The position numbers and the translations under genes are program-made. From Microcaldota archaeon (GTDB taxonomy: Archaea; Micrarchaeota; Micrarchaeia; Micrarchaeales; Micrarchaeaceae): a stretch of 64,000 bases of DNA. Below the pieces are notes generated by a model that ran no database searches, was not told the origin of the DNA, and was given only the letters and a program-made list of their open reading frames with translations. Every line of letters starts with the position of its first letter. Position 1 is the stretch's first letter. This document shows positions 26,829 through 35,062 of the stretch, in pieces. The stretch spans positions 62,001 through 126,000 of the forward strand of contig JAJZBL010000003.1 of assembly GCA_021798935.1 (NCBI GenBank), written 5' to 3'.

Positions 26829-27995
26829 CTAAATAATTTGTGCAGGCAGTCGGCTTTTAGCTCTGCTGCTTGATAACAGCAGTGGCATTATCAATGACAT
26901 TATTATTGTGCCTACCAGTATTATTGCATAAATTTGGCTATTTATTATGTTATTTTGGAATGCTATAGAAGCGATAACTATTCCTACTGCACCCCTGCTT
27001 CCTAAAATTCCCACAACCTCTCTTTGAGGTATATTTCTGATATGCCTTTTGGCATTGAAGTAATTCATAATGCCTCCAACTAAAAGGCTTATTCCTACCA
27101 ATATTACCAAAAGAACTATGTACTTTGAGCTTGGTATCTTAAACTCTAATCCTGCAATGCTGAAGAATACAGGTATAAAGAAGCTGTCATTTAGCCTTCT
27201 GAAGGTATCTTTAAGCATCCTTGTAGTACGTGTTCCAACTGTAGTTTTGTGTATGAGCATTCCTGCAAATACTGCTCCTAAAACATAGGTTATGCCTATT
27301 ATCTGCAGTATTGCGGACACTAGTAAGCTCATAATCAGCACTAAGGCAAATATAGTATCCTCTTTCCGGTTATCTAAGAGCTTCTTGAAGAATGATCTAA
27401 TAACCCTGCCATGATACCTCAATTCTCTATCTATGTAAAGGAGCATTAGCAAAAATATCAGTACACCCGCAACAGTCAAAATTAGATGCGAGGATTGCAT
27501 TACTGCTGCTAGTATTACAAATGCAATTATATCTGTAAAAATCACTGCAGATAATATCTTTAACCCTCCTTCAGTGTGAATCAATGAATAACGGTAGATC
27601 AGGACAGATATTATAGAGATTGAAGGAACTCCTATTGCAATAGACGCTATAATAGACTCTGATACAGGGATATTCAGTAGGTATATGCTTACAAAGCACA
27701 TCAGTATTACGGGTATTATAAAAGATGAAAGGGTAAACCTTATTGAACTTTTAATGTGATTGGTCAATGTTTCTGTTGTTATCTCTATTCCTATAAAAAG
27801 CAGTATGAAGAATATTGCAACCTCTGCTATTCCTGACAACAATGGAGATGGAGATATGATATTAAGCAGAGATGGGCCTAATATCATGCCCGCAATTATC
27901 TGCCCTACAATATCAGTTATACCAAATCTCTCCAGTAACTTGCCTAAAGATATTGACACTGCTAACAACAATAGGAGTGCTATTAAGATTTCCAT
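26829..27995 (-). CDS. Kef/CPA2-type monovalent cation/proton antiporter
   Basis: The 388-residue polytopic membrane protein has about 12 helices. Family signs are GKLLERFGITDIVGQIIAGMILGPSLL (given in part) at the N terminus, SAVIFTDIIAFVILA with the ion-coupling Asp, and GSRGAVGIVIAS near the end. No C-terminal TrkA-N domain is present. It would exchange Na+ or K+ for protons, a plausible pH or ion homeostasis role together with the channel at the left edge. It is convergent with the AAA gene; the stops are one base apart. Confidence 0.92.
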   Translation of the reverse strand: MEILIALLLLLAVSISLGKLLERFGITDIVGQIIAGMILGPSLLNIISPSPLLSGIAEVAIFFILLFIGIEITTETLTNHIKSSIRFTLSSFIIPVILMCFVSIYLLNIPVSESIIASIAIGVPSISIISVLIYRYSLIHTEGGLKILSAVIFTDIIAFVILAAVMQSSHLILTVAGVLIFLLMLLYIDRELRYHGRVIRSFFKKLLDNRKEDTIFALVLIMSLLVSAILQIIGITYVLGAVFAGMLIHKTTVGTRTTRMLKDTFRRLNDSFFIPVFFSIAGLEFKIPSSKYIVLLVILVGISLLVGGIMNYFNAKRHIRNIPQREVVGILGSRGAVGIVIASIAFQNNIINSQIYAIILVGTIIMSLIMPLLLSSSRAKSRLPAQII

Positions 27996-28182
27996 ATTTT
28001 TATTTTAGATTTCGTATTTATAAATAGTGATGTCTAACACACTTGAATTATTTAGATTTACACCACATTGGATTATATAAATAATTAGCATTAACTTTTG
28101 CAGATTTTGATGATGTGGTTTTAGATTTAGAAACGCAAGCAAGGAAATCTATGCTATTTGCATACGGGAGGACAACACTTAA

Positions 28183-28569
28183 TTAAGGTTTAGACGTATT
28201 AGAAAATCTAAGATCAATTTGTTCGTAAGCCTCCTCTACAGTCTCAAGCAGCCTAATGAGGTTATTGTATATTTCAGGTAAGGGCTCATTTTCTATACTC
28301 TCTGCAAATAAAAGCATTTCTTTAAGTTGTGGGTAAAGAGATGGGTCTATTAAATCTTTTTCTAAAAGGAGATTTGGTATTGAATTTAAATCTATAACAT
28401 TGCCAAATTCTTCAGATAATTTTTTGGCAAGTATGTTGCAGTAGTCCTTTATAATCGGCTTGATATTGTTATTTGAGCAATATTTCAAAAATTCACTCTC
28501 GCTAAGCTTGGATAAATACTCAATCTTGCGGTAGGGGGTTGTATTCGTTATAGATTCCATCTTTATCAT
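28183..28569 (-). CDS. Unknown 128-residue helical protein
   Basis: No family recognised. The protein is acidic, predicted mostly helical and soluble (KLSESEFLKYCSNN, LLLEKDLIDPSLYPQL, IRLLETVEEAYEQIDL), with no signal peptide or membrane span. Two start ATGs are possible (28569, 28560). It is divergent from the next unknown helical gene, separated by 67 nt of AT-rich DNA that must hold both promoters. Confidence 0.7.
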   Translation of the reverse strand: MIKMESITNTTPYRKIEYLSKLSESEFLKYCSNNNIKPIIKDYCNILAKKLSEEFGNVIDLNSIPNLLLEKDLIDPSLYPQLKEMLLFAESIENEPLPEIYNNLIRLLETVEEAYEQIDLRFSNTSKP

Positions 28570-28636
28570 TTTATATTTTTTAATTGATAATTAATCTAAG
28601 TTTATTAATTTTTAGGTTTTATTATAATTGATTTGA

Positions 28637-29017
28637 ATGCAAAATATTTCTGTTTTATCATTAAAAAGCCTATTCGATAAGTTGAAATATGCATTTGATA
28701 ATTTTGGCCAAATCACAGATAAAATGAAATCCAATTACAATTCTATATCTAAAGATGAATTAGTTGAGCTAATAAAATTTACAAGTTCCAAATTGGATAA
28801 TGGAGAGGAGATCGTAGAGAACAAGAAGATATTAGATGCACTTGATGCTTTTTACAATAATGTTACTTTGATGAATCAGCTTGAAGAGAACAAAAAGGAT
28901 CTTGTTGAACTAATAAATTCAATAGAAAATTATTTAGAACAGAATAAAAGCAATGACGATGAATTAAATAGCAAAATATCTGATAAGTTAGATCAAATCA
29001 AAAAATTTGTTAGATAA
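28637..29017 (+). CDS. Unknown 126-residue coiled-coil protein
   Basis: No family recognised. It is a highly charged, helical protein with heptad-like spacing from about residue 60 to the end (NQLEENKKDLVELINS, NSKISDKLDQIKKF), suggesting an oligomerising coiled coil. No cysteine, signal or membrane segment was seen. It is divergent from another unknown helical gene at 28183-28569 and convergent with the lipoate-ligase-like gene. Confidence 0.7.
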   Translation: MQNISVLSLKSLFDKLKYAFDNFGQITDKMKSNYNSISKDELVELIKFTSSKLDNGEEIVENKKILDALDAFYNNVTLMNQLEENKKDLVELINSIENYLEQNKSNDDELNSKISDKLDQIKKFVR

Positions 29018-29073
29018 TAGTTTTCTGAAATTTGAAAGAAATATGATTTTCTAGGATATATTTTTAAATAAAT

Positions 29074-29922
29074 TCAATCAGGCCATAGTAAGCAAAATCT
29101 GGAATCTTTCTTTAATGATATATCTTTCCTATCAATCCAGTTAATATCCTTATATTTTGGCACTTTCTCGGACTTCATTTTATTTATCTCATTTAGTTCA
29201 TCTTTGCTTAGCTTTTTTACATTATCAAAACGGTTATTTATGTTGCTTATAATTTGCTTTATAAGCTCTGATTTATAGTAATCTATACTCTTTCCCTGCA
29301 CTTTATTTATGCTTTCTATACTTGGAAGATCTTTCAGTGCTTCATAATCTTTGCGTACTAGATTTAGGTAATTATTTATCTTGTCAGCGTTCCAATTCCC
29401 AACTGCTATTATGCCATGGTACAAAAATGAATGTGATAAGCTGATATGCTGACCGTTACCTACTATCGGTTTTTCCTCTAATTTTATGCTATAAGCTTTG
29501 CCTAGTTTTATATTTGGGATTAGGTTGTCTTTCGAAATTGATTTTATCGAATCCATTATTATAGTCCCAAAGAAATTGTGTATGCTTTCTCCATCCTTTA
29601 ATAGGTTATTGTCCTTCATCGGACCTATAAAGCTGTATGAAAGTACATTGTCATCTATGTATATAGGTTTTCCTGCACTCAACCTACGGGTTAACTCTAC
29701 ATTTTTGTCTAATGCCTTAACGTTTTCCATAGAATCCGAAAATGCAAGTATTATCGAGTCTTTGTCGAAATCGTATAACCTAAAAAAGAATTTATTTTCT
29801 TTATCAGCTAGCTCCATAAGGGCTTCATCAATCGCCATATTATCAAAAATATTGTTCTTTTGATAACCCAAGTAATAGATATCTGATTTTATTTTTTGTT
29901 TCACACTCAACGTATTTCCCAT
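29074..29922 (-). CDS. Lipoate-protein ligase A family protein, divergent
   Basis: The 282-residue reading follows the biotin/lipoate A/B ligase pattern: FDNMAIDEALME near the N terminus, FFRLYDF, ILAFSDS, RRLSAGKPIYIDDNVLSYSF, and KPIVGNGQHIS followed by HGIIAVG. The usual glycine pair (RR-x-x-GG-x-x-x-x-D) is replaced by RRLSAGKPIYID, while the family lysine in the K-x-I-x-G-x-x-Q stretch seems kept. The C-terminal 80 residues are unlike LplA. No lipoylated partner (E2, GcvH) is in the window, so the substrate is uncertain. Confidence 0.75.
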   Translation of the reverse strand: MGNTLSVKQKIKSDIYYLGYQKNNIFDNMAIDEALMELADKENKFFFRLYDFDKDSIILAFSDSMENVKALDKNVELTRRLSAGKPIYIDDNVLSYSFIGPMKDNNLLKDGESIHNFFGTIIMDSIKSISKDNLIPNIKLGKAYSIKLEEKPIVGNGQHISLSHSFLYHGIIAVGNWNADKINNYLNLVRKDYEALKDLPSIESINKVQGKSIDYYKSELIKQIISNINNRFDNVKKLSKDELNEINKMKSEKVPKYKDINWIDRKDISLKKDSRFCLLWPD

Positions 29923-30128
29923 ATGACATTCCCCAATAAATGCAAGTAGATAGATTTTGTAATCTCTCTATTAATAGCTATTTCTATTATAACATTCAAA
30001 TTTATATGCATTTCATTATTTGTAAAACACTGCATTTTAAACAAAAATATATGAATAATTAACATAAATTAAACATAATAAAGATGGTTGAATAGTTTGC
30101 TTATTTACGCAAGGATAAATAGAAAGCC

Positions 30129-30140
30129 TTATATATTTAG
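30129..30140 (+). promoter_or_regulatory. TATA-like box for the DEAD-box helicase
   Basis: TTATATATTTAG lies about 150 nt upstream of the ATG at 30281. It is the clearest TATA-like element in the spacer on this strand. Other AT-rich blocks nearby (30207-30215, 30240-30270) could also serve, so the leader length is an inference. Confidence 0.4.
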
Positions 30141-30251
30141 ATATAAAATTAGTTTATAGAAGTTAAGTTCAAAGTATTACAAAGTGTTATATCTTGATTT
30201 TTAGTCGATTTATATTAATGAAATGTAAACTTTATTGGGCTTATTCTATTA

Positions 30252-30271
30252 AATTTTAACAATTTAAAATT
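30252..30271 (+). promoter_or_regulatory. Hairpin abutting the ribosome binding site of the DEAD-box gene
   Basis: AATTTTAA (30252-30259) pairs perfectly with TTAAAATT (30264-30271) around a CAAT loop. The very next bases are GGTG (30272-30275), the ribosome binding site of the ATG at 30281. The all A-T stem would be stable in the cold and open when warm, so it could tune access to the site. Confidence 0.45.
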
Positions 30272-30280
30272 GGTGCATTT

Positions 30281-31606
30281 ATGACCTTATTTGAAGAATT
30301 AGGAATAGAAAAGACATTGGTAGATAAATTAAAGGCTATAGGAATAGTTGATGCAACGGAAGTACAGGAAGTATCCATACCTATTATATTAGCAGGCAAG
30401 GATGTTGTTGTACGCTCTAAGACAGGAAGTGGGAAAACTTATGCATTTGTACTTCCAATTCTAAGCAAACTATCGGAGATGGATTACAGGAATCCTATAG
30501 CGATAGTTCTTGCTCCAACAAGAGAGTTAGCCATGCAGACTTATAAAGCAATAGAAAACTTGAATGATCACAGGTTTAGGCCTGTAGTAGTATATGGCGG
30601 TGTGTCTATAAATCCACAGATAAATGGGATAAAGAACGGCTGCAATATAGTTATAGGAACACCCGGCAGGCTTCTAGATATTATGGACAGGGGTGTTCTT
30701 AAATTAGATAAAATCAAATATGCGGTTATAGATGAAGCAGATGACATGCTTAACATGGGTTTTATAGAAGATGTTAATAAAATATTAAGTGAAACAAAAA
30801 AGGAAAGGCAAACTATGCTTTTTTCTGCTACTATACCAAGGGAGTTAAATTCTACAATACACAACCACACAAGAGAACCTGAATTTATATCGATTGGGGG
30901 TACAGATGGCATAACAGTAAAAACTATAGATCACTCATTTTATTTGACTAGAAAAAATAAAAAGTTTCAAACGCTATTGACTTACCTTAAAGAAAATAAT
31001 CCAGGTAAGACTATAGTATTTAGCAAAACTAAATCTGGCGCAGATTTAGTCTGCCAAGCATTGAAGGAAGCAGGGATTAATTCTATGCTAATACATGGAG
31101 GATTGACACAGGATAGAAGGGAGAGAGTTTTAAACAATTTTAAGGTTAATGGCGAAGTTTTGGTAACCACAGATGTGCTGGCAAGAGGAATTGACATTAA
31201 GGATATACAGACTATAATAAATTATGACTTACCAGAGGACACCGATGTTTATGTCCATAGGGTAGGTAGATCTGCTAGGATGGGAAAAAGTGGGAAAGCT
31301 TTTAATATAGTAAGCGATTCTGAGGAGGAGTTAGTACAAGAGATAGAAAATAAGAATAAGATAAGGATGAATGAGATTGTATTGCATATAGACAAGTATG
31401 CAGCTCTTGCAAATGAATCTATAGAAAAAGCGCTAGCTAAGTCAAAAAGGAAGGTAGGATTCAGACCTAATTATAATTCATCAGGGAGATCAGAAGGAAG
31501 ATCTGGAAGATCTAACGGATATAGGAGAGATAATAGCAGACCTACATCTTACTCTAATAACAATAGAAGACATAGTAAAAACAGCAGATACGTATATGGA
31601 ACCTAA
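30281..31606 (+). CDS. DEAD-box RNA helicase
   Basis: This ATP-dependent RNA helicase of 441 residues has motif I RSKTGSGKT, Ia APTRELAM, Ib GTPGRLLD, II VIDEADDML, III LFSATIPREL, V TDVLARGIDIKDI and VI HRVGRSARMG. The C-terminal 60 residues are Arg/Ser/Gly/Asn-rich, a typical RNA-binding tail. Cold-induced archaeal DEAD-box genes (for example deaD of Methanococcoides burtonii) have long leaders of similar size, matching the leader seen here. The ATG follows TTGGTGCATTT. Confidence 0.96.
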   Translation: MTLFEELGIEKTLVDKLKAIGIVDATEVQEVSIPIILAGKDVVVRSKTGSGKTYAFVLPILSKLSEMDYRNPIAIVLAPTRELAMQTYKAIENLNDHRFRPVVVYGGVSINPQINGIKNGCNIVIGTPGRLLDIMDRGVLKLDKIKYAVIDEADDMLNMGFIEDVNKILSETKKERQTMLFSATIPRELNSTIHNHTREPEFISIGGTDGITVKTIDHSFYLTRKNKKFQTLLTYLKENNPGKTIVFSKTKSGADLVCQALKEAGINSMLIHGGLTQDRRERVLNNFKVNGEVLVTTDVLARGIDIKDIQTIINYDLPEDTDVYVHRVGRSARMGKSGKAFNIVSDSEEELVQEIENKNKIRMNEIVLHIDKYAALANESIEKALAKSKRKVGFRPNYNSSGRSEGRSGRSNGYRRDNSRPTSYSNNNRRHSKNSRYVYGT

Positions 31607-31668
31607 ATACTCAAATAATAATCAACCTAATTAGATGACTTTGGCAATTTCCTGCGATGATATTTACA

Positions 31669-31740
31669 GGGTGGCGAATAATTAAACAAATAATTAAATT
31701 TACTTACTTATTTATGCTGCCACCCATATAATTATTTGTT
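31669..31740 (+). repeat. Two interlocked inverted repeats between convergent genes
   Basis: GGGTGGC (31669-31675) is complementary to GCCACCC (31719-31725). AACAAATAATTA (31685-31696) is complementary over 12 bp to TAATTATTTGTT (31729-31740). The order a-b-a'-b' means both stems can form together only as a pseudoknot, otherwise as alternatives. The last arm overlaps the final codons of the zinc-site gene. It lies between two convergent genes and may terminate or stabilise either mRNA. Confidence 0.5.
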
Positions 31741-32004
31741 GAAGTCGTAAAGCATAGTCTTCGCTAATCTATGCCTCATATGGCTCCTCGCCTTGACAGA
31801 ACTGTTTAGATAAGAGTTAGATTTAGTTTTGTTTATTGCCTTTATATAGCAATCTACACAGAGCACGCGCTTGTCTAAAGGCATGCTATTTACGTTGAAA
31901 TTACTAGAAGCTAATACAAATTTAGTGTCGTTATTATTTAATTTTTTACCGCATAACGCACAAGGAACTACTCCCGCACGCATCTTATTTATCTTGTTCA
32001 TCAT
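31732..32004 (-). CDS. Unknown small protein with two CxxC motifs
   Basis: About 90 residues with CALCGKKL and CVDCYIKA separated by some 30 residues, a likely single zinc site, then a basic C terminus (KARSHMRHRLAKTMLYDF). This looks like a small treble-clef or zinc-ribbon nucleic-acid binder, but the family is not recognised. The frame extends to TTG 32016; the ATG at 32004 sits behind GGTGGGTG and is preferred. A second ATG follows directly. Confidence 0.75.
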   Translation of the reverse strand: MMNKINKMRAGVVPCALCGKKLNNNDTKFVLASSNFNVNSMPLDKRVLCVDCYIKAINKTKSNSYLNSSVKARSHMRHRLAKTMLYDFNK

Positions 32005-32154
32005 TACACCCACCAATCCATACTTATTATTAATTTTGAGGTATTTATATGTTATTATTCCTTAAAAATAGGTATATTTCAATAAAATAGCCGGTATTAT
32101 ACTCATATTTTAAAGAATTTTATTAATGCAAAGGTTTTTAAATATTTTAACTAA

Positions 32155-33273
32155 TTATGTTTTTTTAAGCGCCTTTAGGATTGCTGACTTTAATTCAGAT
32201 ATGCCTGCATCGGTCTTTATTGATTCTTTGTTCATATGAGTTTTTGACACTGAGTACCCTTGAGATTGAAGTTCATCTTTTAGTTTATCGTAACTTACTG
32301 ATTCTACATTCATCATTTTAGTAAGAACTGGTATGCTATAGTAAAGGGGTGTGTCTATCTCGTTTGATAGATTAGATATAAAGGTTATTTCATCTTTTTT
32401 GACTTTATCATAAGACATAATTTCTTTAACGCCTTCAATTACCTTTTTATCCTGTATCCTTCCTACCCAAAGAGGTCCTGCAATAGAATATTCATGGCCA
32501 CAGATATTGCAGTTAAGAGAATGTGGAAGGGGGGAATTTAAAGTAAAATTCCCACAAGCTTTGCAGTACAATGCATAGCCAATATTTTCATAGTTTTTGA
32601 CAGCAAATGCTGCCCCATGATTTAGCTTTAGGAAAATTCTTATATAATGCAAGTATGAGATGCTTATCTCCGGCTCAATCCCAAAATTAAATAACGATGC
32701 AGTCCTTGCTATATAACCTAAAAGTATGCGTATGCCAACTTCATGGCAGAGCTCATTGTGCAGTGGTTGCGCAAAATAAGTTTTTAAGCATGCTTTGTAG
32801 TGGGCACCGCATAAAACGGCAACATCTGTTGCAGTTATCATAAGGTGAGATTTATCTTTGGATAACTTCATAATATCTGTTAAATTAGGTGCTGCACTGC
32901 CAAATGGGTCAAGATCTATCAAATCAAAGTTTTCACGCATACTAGAATTGGCAAATTCTTGAATACTTTGGTTATAGTACTTCACATTGCGGTCTTTATC
33001 CATCTTGTTGTAATGAAGATTGCCTTTTAGATCATTAAATGCTGATTGATTAATTTCCAGCATACATATCTCTTTGACCTCTCCCTCTTTGTAATACCTT
33101 ATTCCCCTTATACCTGTTGCTGAAGTTGTATCTATAGCTGTAGCATCTGGATTTACTTTGGTTATATACTTGACAAAGGCCACACTTAAATCTCGAGAAA
33201 GTTGTGCTTTTGGATTTAAGAATGACTTAGAGTTGAATTTGATCCTTGCCTTTCCCTCCTCATATATCTCCAT
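32155..33273 (-). CDS. trm1: tRNA (guanine26-N2)-dimethyltransferase
   Basis: Trm1 dimethylates G26 of tRNAs using S-adenosylmethionine. The 372 residues show the N-terminal SAM fold (TSATGIRGIRYYKEG), the catalytic DLDPFGSAAPN, a zinc site (CKACGNF...CNICGHEY) and a C-terminal winged domain. The ATG at 33273 overlaps the end of the DUF357 gene by 14 nt, so translation is probably coupled. tRNA-Phe and tRNA-Thr in this window both have G26. Confidence 0.95.
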   Translation of the reverse strand: MEIYEEGKARIKFNSKSFLNPKAQLSRDLSVAFVKYITKVNPDATAIDTTSATGIRGIRYYKEGEVKEICMLEINQSAFNDLKGNLHYNKMDKDRNVKYYNQSIQEFANSSMRENFDLIDLDPFGSAAPNLTDIMKLSKDKSHLMITATDVAVLCGAHYKACLKTYFAQPLHNELCHEVGIRILLGYIARTASLFNFGIEPEISISYLHYIRIFLKLNHGAAFAVKNYENIGYALYCKACGNFTLNSPLPHSLNCNICGHEYSIAGPLWVGRIQDKKVIEGVKEIMSYDKVKKDEITFISNLSNEIDTPLYYSIPVLTKMMNVESVSYDKLKDELQSQGYSVSKTHMNKESIKTDAGISELKSAILKALKKT

Positions 33274-33526
33274 TCAATCCCTTTAAATATAATAAAGCAT
33301 CCAAAAGCCCATGTGCATAAGATATACATGAGAAAGAGGTATAAAAATCCTTCTTTTCTAGATAACTTCGAGCATCGGATGCATACATTCCAGACAACTC
33401 ATAAACATACTTTAAGTTTTTGTTTGATTTTAATTCTTCTTGCAAGTTTGAATTGTCAAATTTCTTAAGGTTCTTATAAAAATATTCGATATCTTTAGAT
33501 ATACGCAATTCAATATTCTCATCCAT
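33260..33526 (-). CDS. DUF357 family protein
   Basis: The 88-residue helical protein fits DUF357: LRISKDIEYFYKNL at the start and YASDARSYLEKKDFYTSFSC...YAHGLLDALLYL at the end. The family is archaeal, forms helical hairpins and has no settled function. The ATG follows AAAGGTAATGCAGT. It overlaps trm1 by 14 nt on the same strand, which suggests a joint role in tRNA biology. Confidence 0.85.
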   Translation of the reverse strand: MDENIELRISKDIEYFYKNLKKFDNSNLQEELKSNKNLKYVYELSGMYASDARSYLEKKDFYTSFSCISYAHGLLDALLYLKGLNGDI

Positions 33527-33591
33527 ACTGCATTACCTTTTTATACTTTGAATTTAGAATATTTATAAATTAGTAATAATTTGGTGAGTTT

Positions 33592-34353
33592 ATGGCAGAA
33601 AAATGGAGTGATTTTACCGATGGTATTTTAAATGATAGATCTGACGAGATAAACAAAAAATATGGATTAAATTTGATAGACCTTTTATCTAATCCTGGAA
33701 ATTACACTAACAATTTGGCAGCAAAGGCAAATTTTGACAAAATACGGAACGACATTTATGGATACCTGGATCAGATAGAGGATTCCATAAAAGATGAAAG
33801 AGATGATTTAAATAAAAATTTAAAAAACTGTGATGAGGTTACCTCAAAGATAACTAGTTTCTTGAATGACTTATCAAAAAAATCCAATGTCCCTATAATT
33901 TCACCTGCAAACATGAGATACAACAAAGATTCTGTTGATACTGTTTACATAAATGAGTTCAATGATAGTATATCATTATTATTAAACAAATTAGTTTCTT
34001 CATCCACCTTCATCTTAGATTCTACAGATAAATATGATGATTATTCAATAGGAGAGTGGATATTCTTTAGAGACCATAAGAACTATGATGTTAATTTGTT
34101 GTTGGAGGGCAATACTGCATTAGATCTGGATTCTAGCAGAAATGAGATAAATTACCTATTTGCAAATGCTGAATTTGTTATTGGAATAGAGGAACAGCCT
34201 GTACAAAATCAGAACACAGGTACAACGGATACTAAAACAGCAACTGAAAATAATACTGAATTAACTCCAAATAATACCAACAGCACAAATAATCCTAAGA
34301 ATGGTGTTAAAACCGGCAGCGATGGATCAGCAAAGCCAAGTGGAAATTCATAA
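33592..34353 (+). CDS. Unknown 253-residue protein with Asn/Thr-rich tail
   Basis: No family recognised. Residues 1 to about 115 are charged and helical (DQIEDSIKDERDDLNKNLKN suggests a coiled coil), about 120-195 look globular, and the last 55 residues are low-complexity Asn/Thr/Gly/Ser. There is no signal peptide or membrane segment, so the tail is probably an intrinsically disordered cytosolic segment. The ATG follows TTGGTGAGTTT. It lies 28 nt upstream of the AK6-like kinase, so the two form a likely operon. Confidence 0.75.
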   Translation: MAEKWSDFTDGILNDRSDEINKKYGLNLIDLLSNPGNYTNNLAAKANFDKIRNDIYGYLDQIEDSIKDERDDLNKNLKNCDEVTSKITSFLNDLSKKSNVPIISPANMRYNKDSVDTVYINEFNDSISLLLNKLVSSSTFILDSTDKYDDYSIGEWIFFRDHKNYDVNLLLEGNTALDLDSSRNEINYLFANAEFVIGIEEQPVQNQNTGTTDTKTATENNTELTPNNTNSTNNPKNGVKTGSDGSAKPSGNS

Positions 34354-34381
34354 TTATGCCAAATTTTCAAAGTGCCTTAAT

Positions 34382-35023
34382 ATGAAAAATCATAAAAGTA
34401 GGCGATTCTTAATCGCAATCACAGGCTCGCCTGCTGCTGGGAAATCTTATTTCTCAAATAAACTTTATTTACGTATTTTGGACACCTTTACATCTCTGGA
34501 TGTGAAACTGGTTGAAGTCAATGATTTAGTAAACAAGTACAATAGTTATGATGGTTTAGATGAGTTTGGATCAAAGTTAGTTGATATTAACAATCTAAAA
34601 AAGATTATAAAGCAGGTAATTGAGAATTTAGATGGTGTAGTTATACTAGTGGGGCATCTTTTAGCCGATATAAAATTGCCTTATGACATTGTAATAGTCA
34701 AAAGGGAACATCTCAATAAATTAGAGGCTAGGATGATTAAAAGGAAATATCAAAAAGGTAAGATTAAAGAAAATCTGATATCTGAAGCATTAGATTACTG
34801 CGGAGAAAATATAGAAAAAACAAACTGCCTTTTAGAGGTAAGATCTAATAAAGATATTGAGCAATCAATTGACTTTATAATATGCCAGATTTCAATAAAG
34901 TTTAAAATTAGTAGTGACATAGACTGCAGCAAGGTTTTAGAGTCATATAAAAATGCGTCAAAATTTGATGAGATGAATGAATTACAGGATATGATAACAT
35001 CAGGAAATCCGTATAAGTTTTAA
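34382..35023 (+). CDS. AK6/Fap7-like P-loop kinase
   Basis: In eukaryotes AK6/Fap7 is an adenylate kinase/ATPase needed for late small-subunit ribosome maturation. The 213-residue reading from ATG 34382 has Walker A ITGSPAAGKS, VEVNDLV, LDGVVILVGHLLAD, IVKREHLNKLEARMIKRKY and KIKENLISEALDYCGE, in the family order. About 45 C-terminal residues extend beyond the usual kinase. The frame opens at 34301, but that start would overlap the upstream gene by 53 nt. Confidence 0.82.
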   Translation: MKNHKSRRFLIAITGSPAAGKSYFSNKLYLRILDTFTSLDVKLVEVNDLVNKYNSYDGLDEFGSKLVDINNLKKIIKQVIENLDGVVILVGHLLADIKLPYDIVIVKREHLNKLEARMIKRKYQKGKIKENLISEALDYCGENIEKTNCLLEVRSNKDIEQSIDFIICQISIKFKISSDIDCSKVLESYKNASKFDEMNELQDMITSGNPYKF

Positions 35024-35062
35024 TGGTTTTGAATTTATTGGATATCGAATTTATTGATATAT

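Larger units (their letters stand above)
29923..30280 (+). other. 358-nt divergent spacer with long leader of the DEAD-box gene
   Basis: This stretch has no convincing gene; the only readings are below 25 codons. It is very AT-rich. It holds a TATA-like box at 30129-30140, which would place transcription near 30160 and give a leader of roughly 115-120 nt for the DEAD-box helicase. A hairpin abuts the ribosome binding site at the right end. The left part must hold the promoter for the lipoate-ligase-like gene on the minus strand. Confidence 0.55.

Noticed and set aside
28115-28186. 23-codon frame starting GTG after a TATA-like box
   Set aside because: Too short to tell from chance in AT-rich DNA; spacing to the TATA is plausible, but there is no ribosome binding site or recognisable product.
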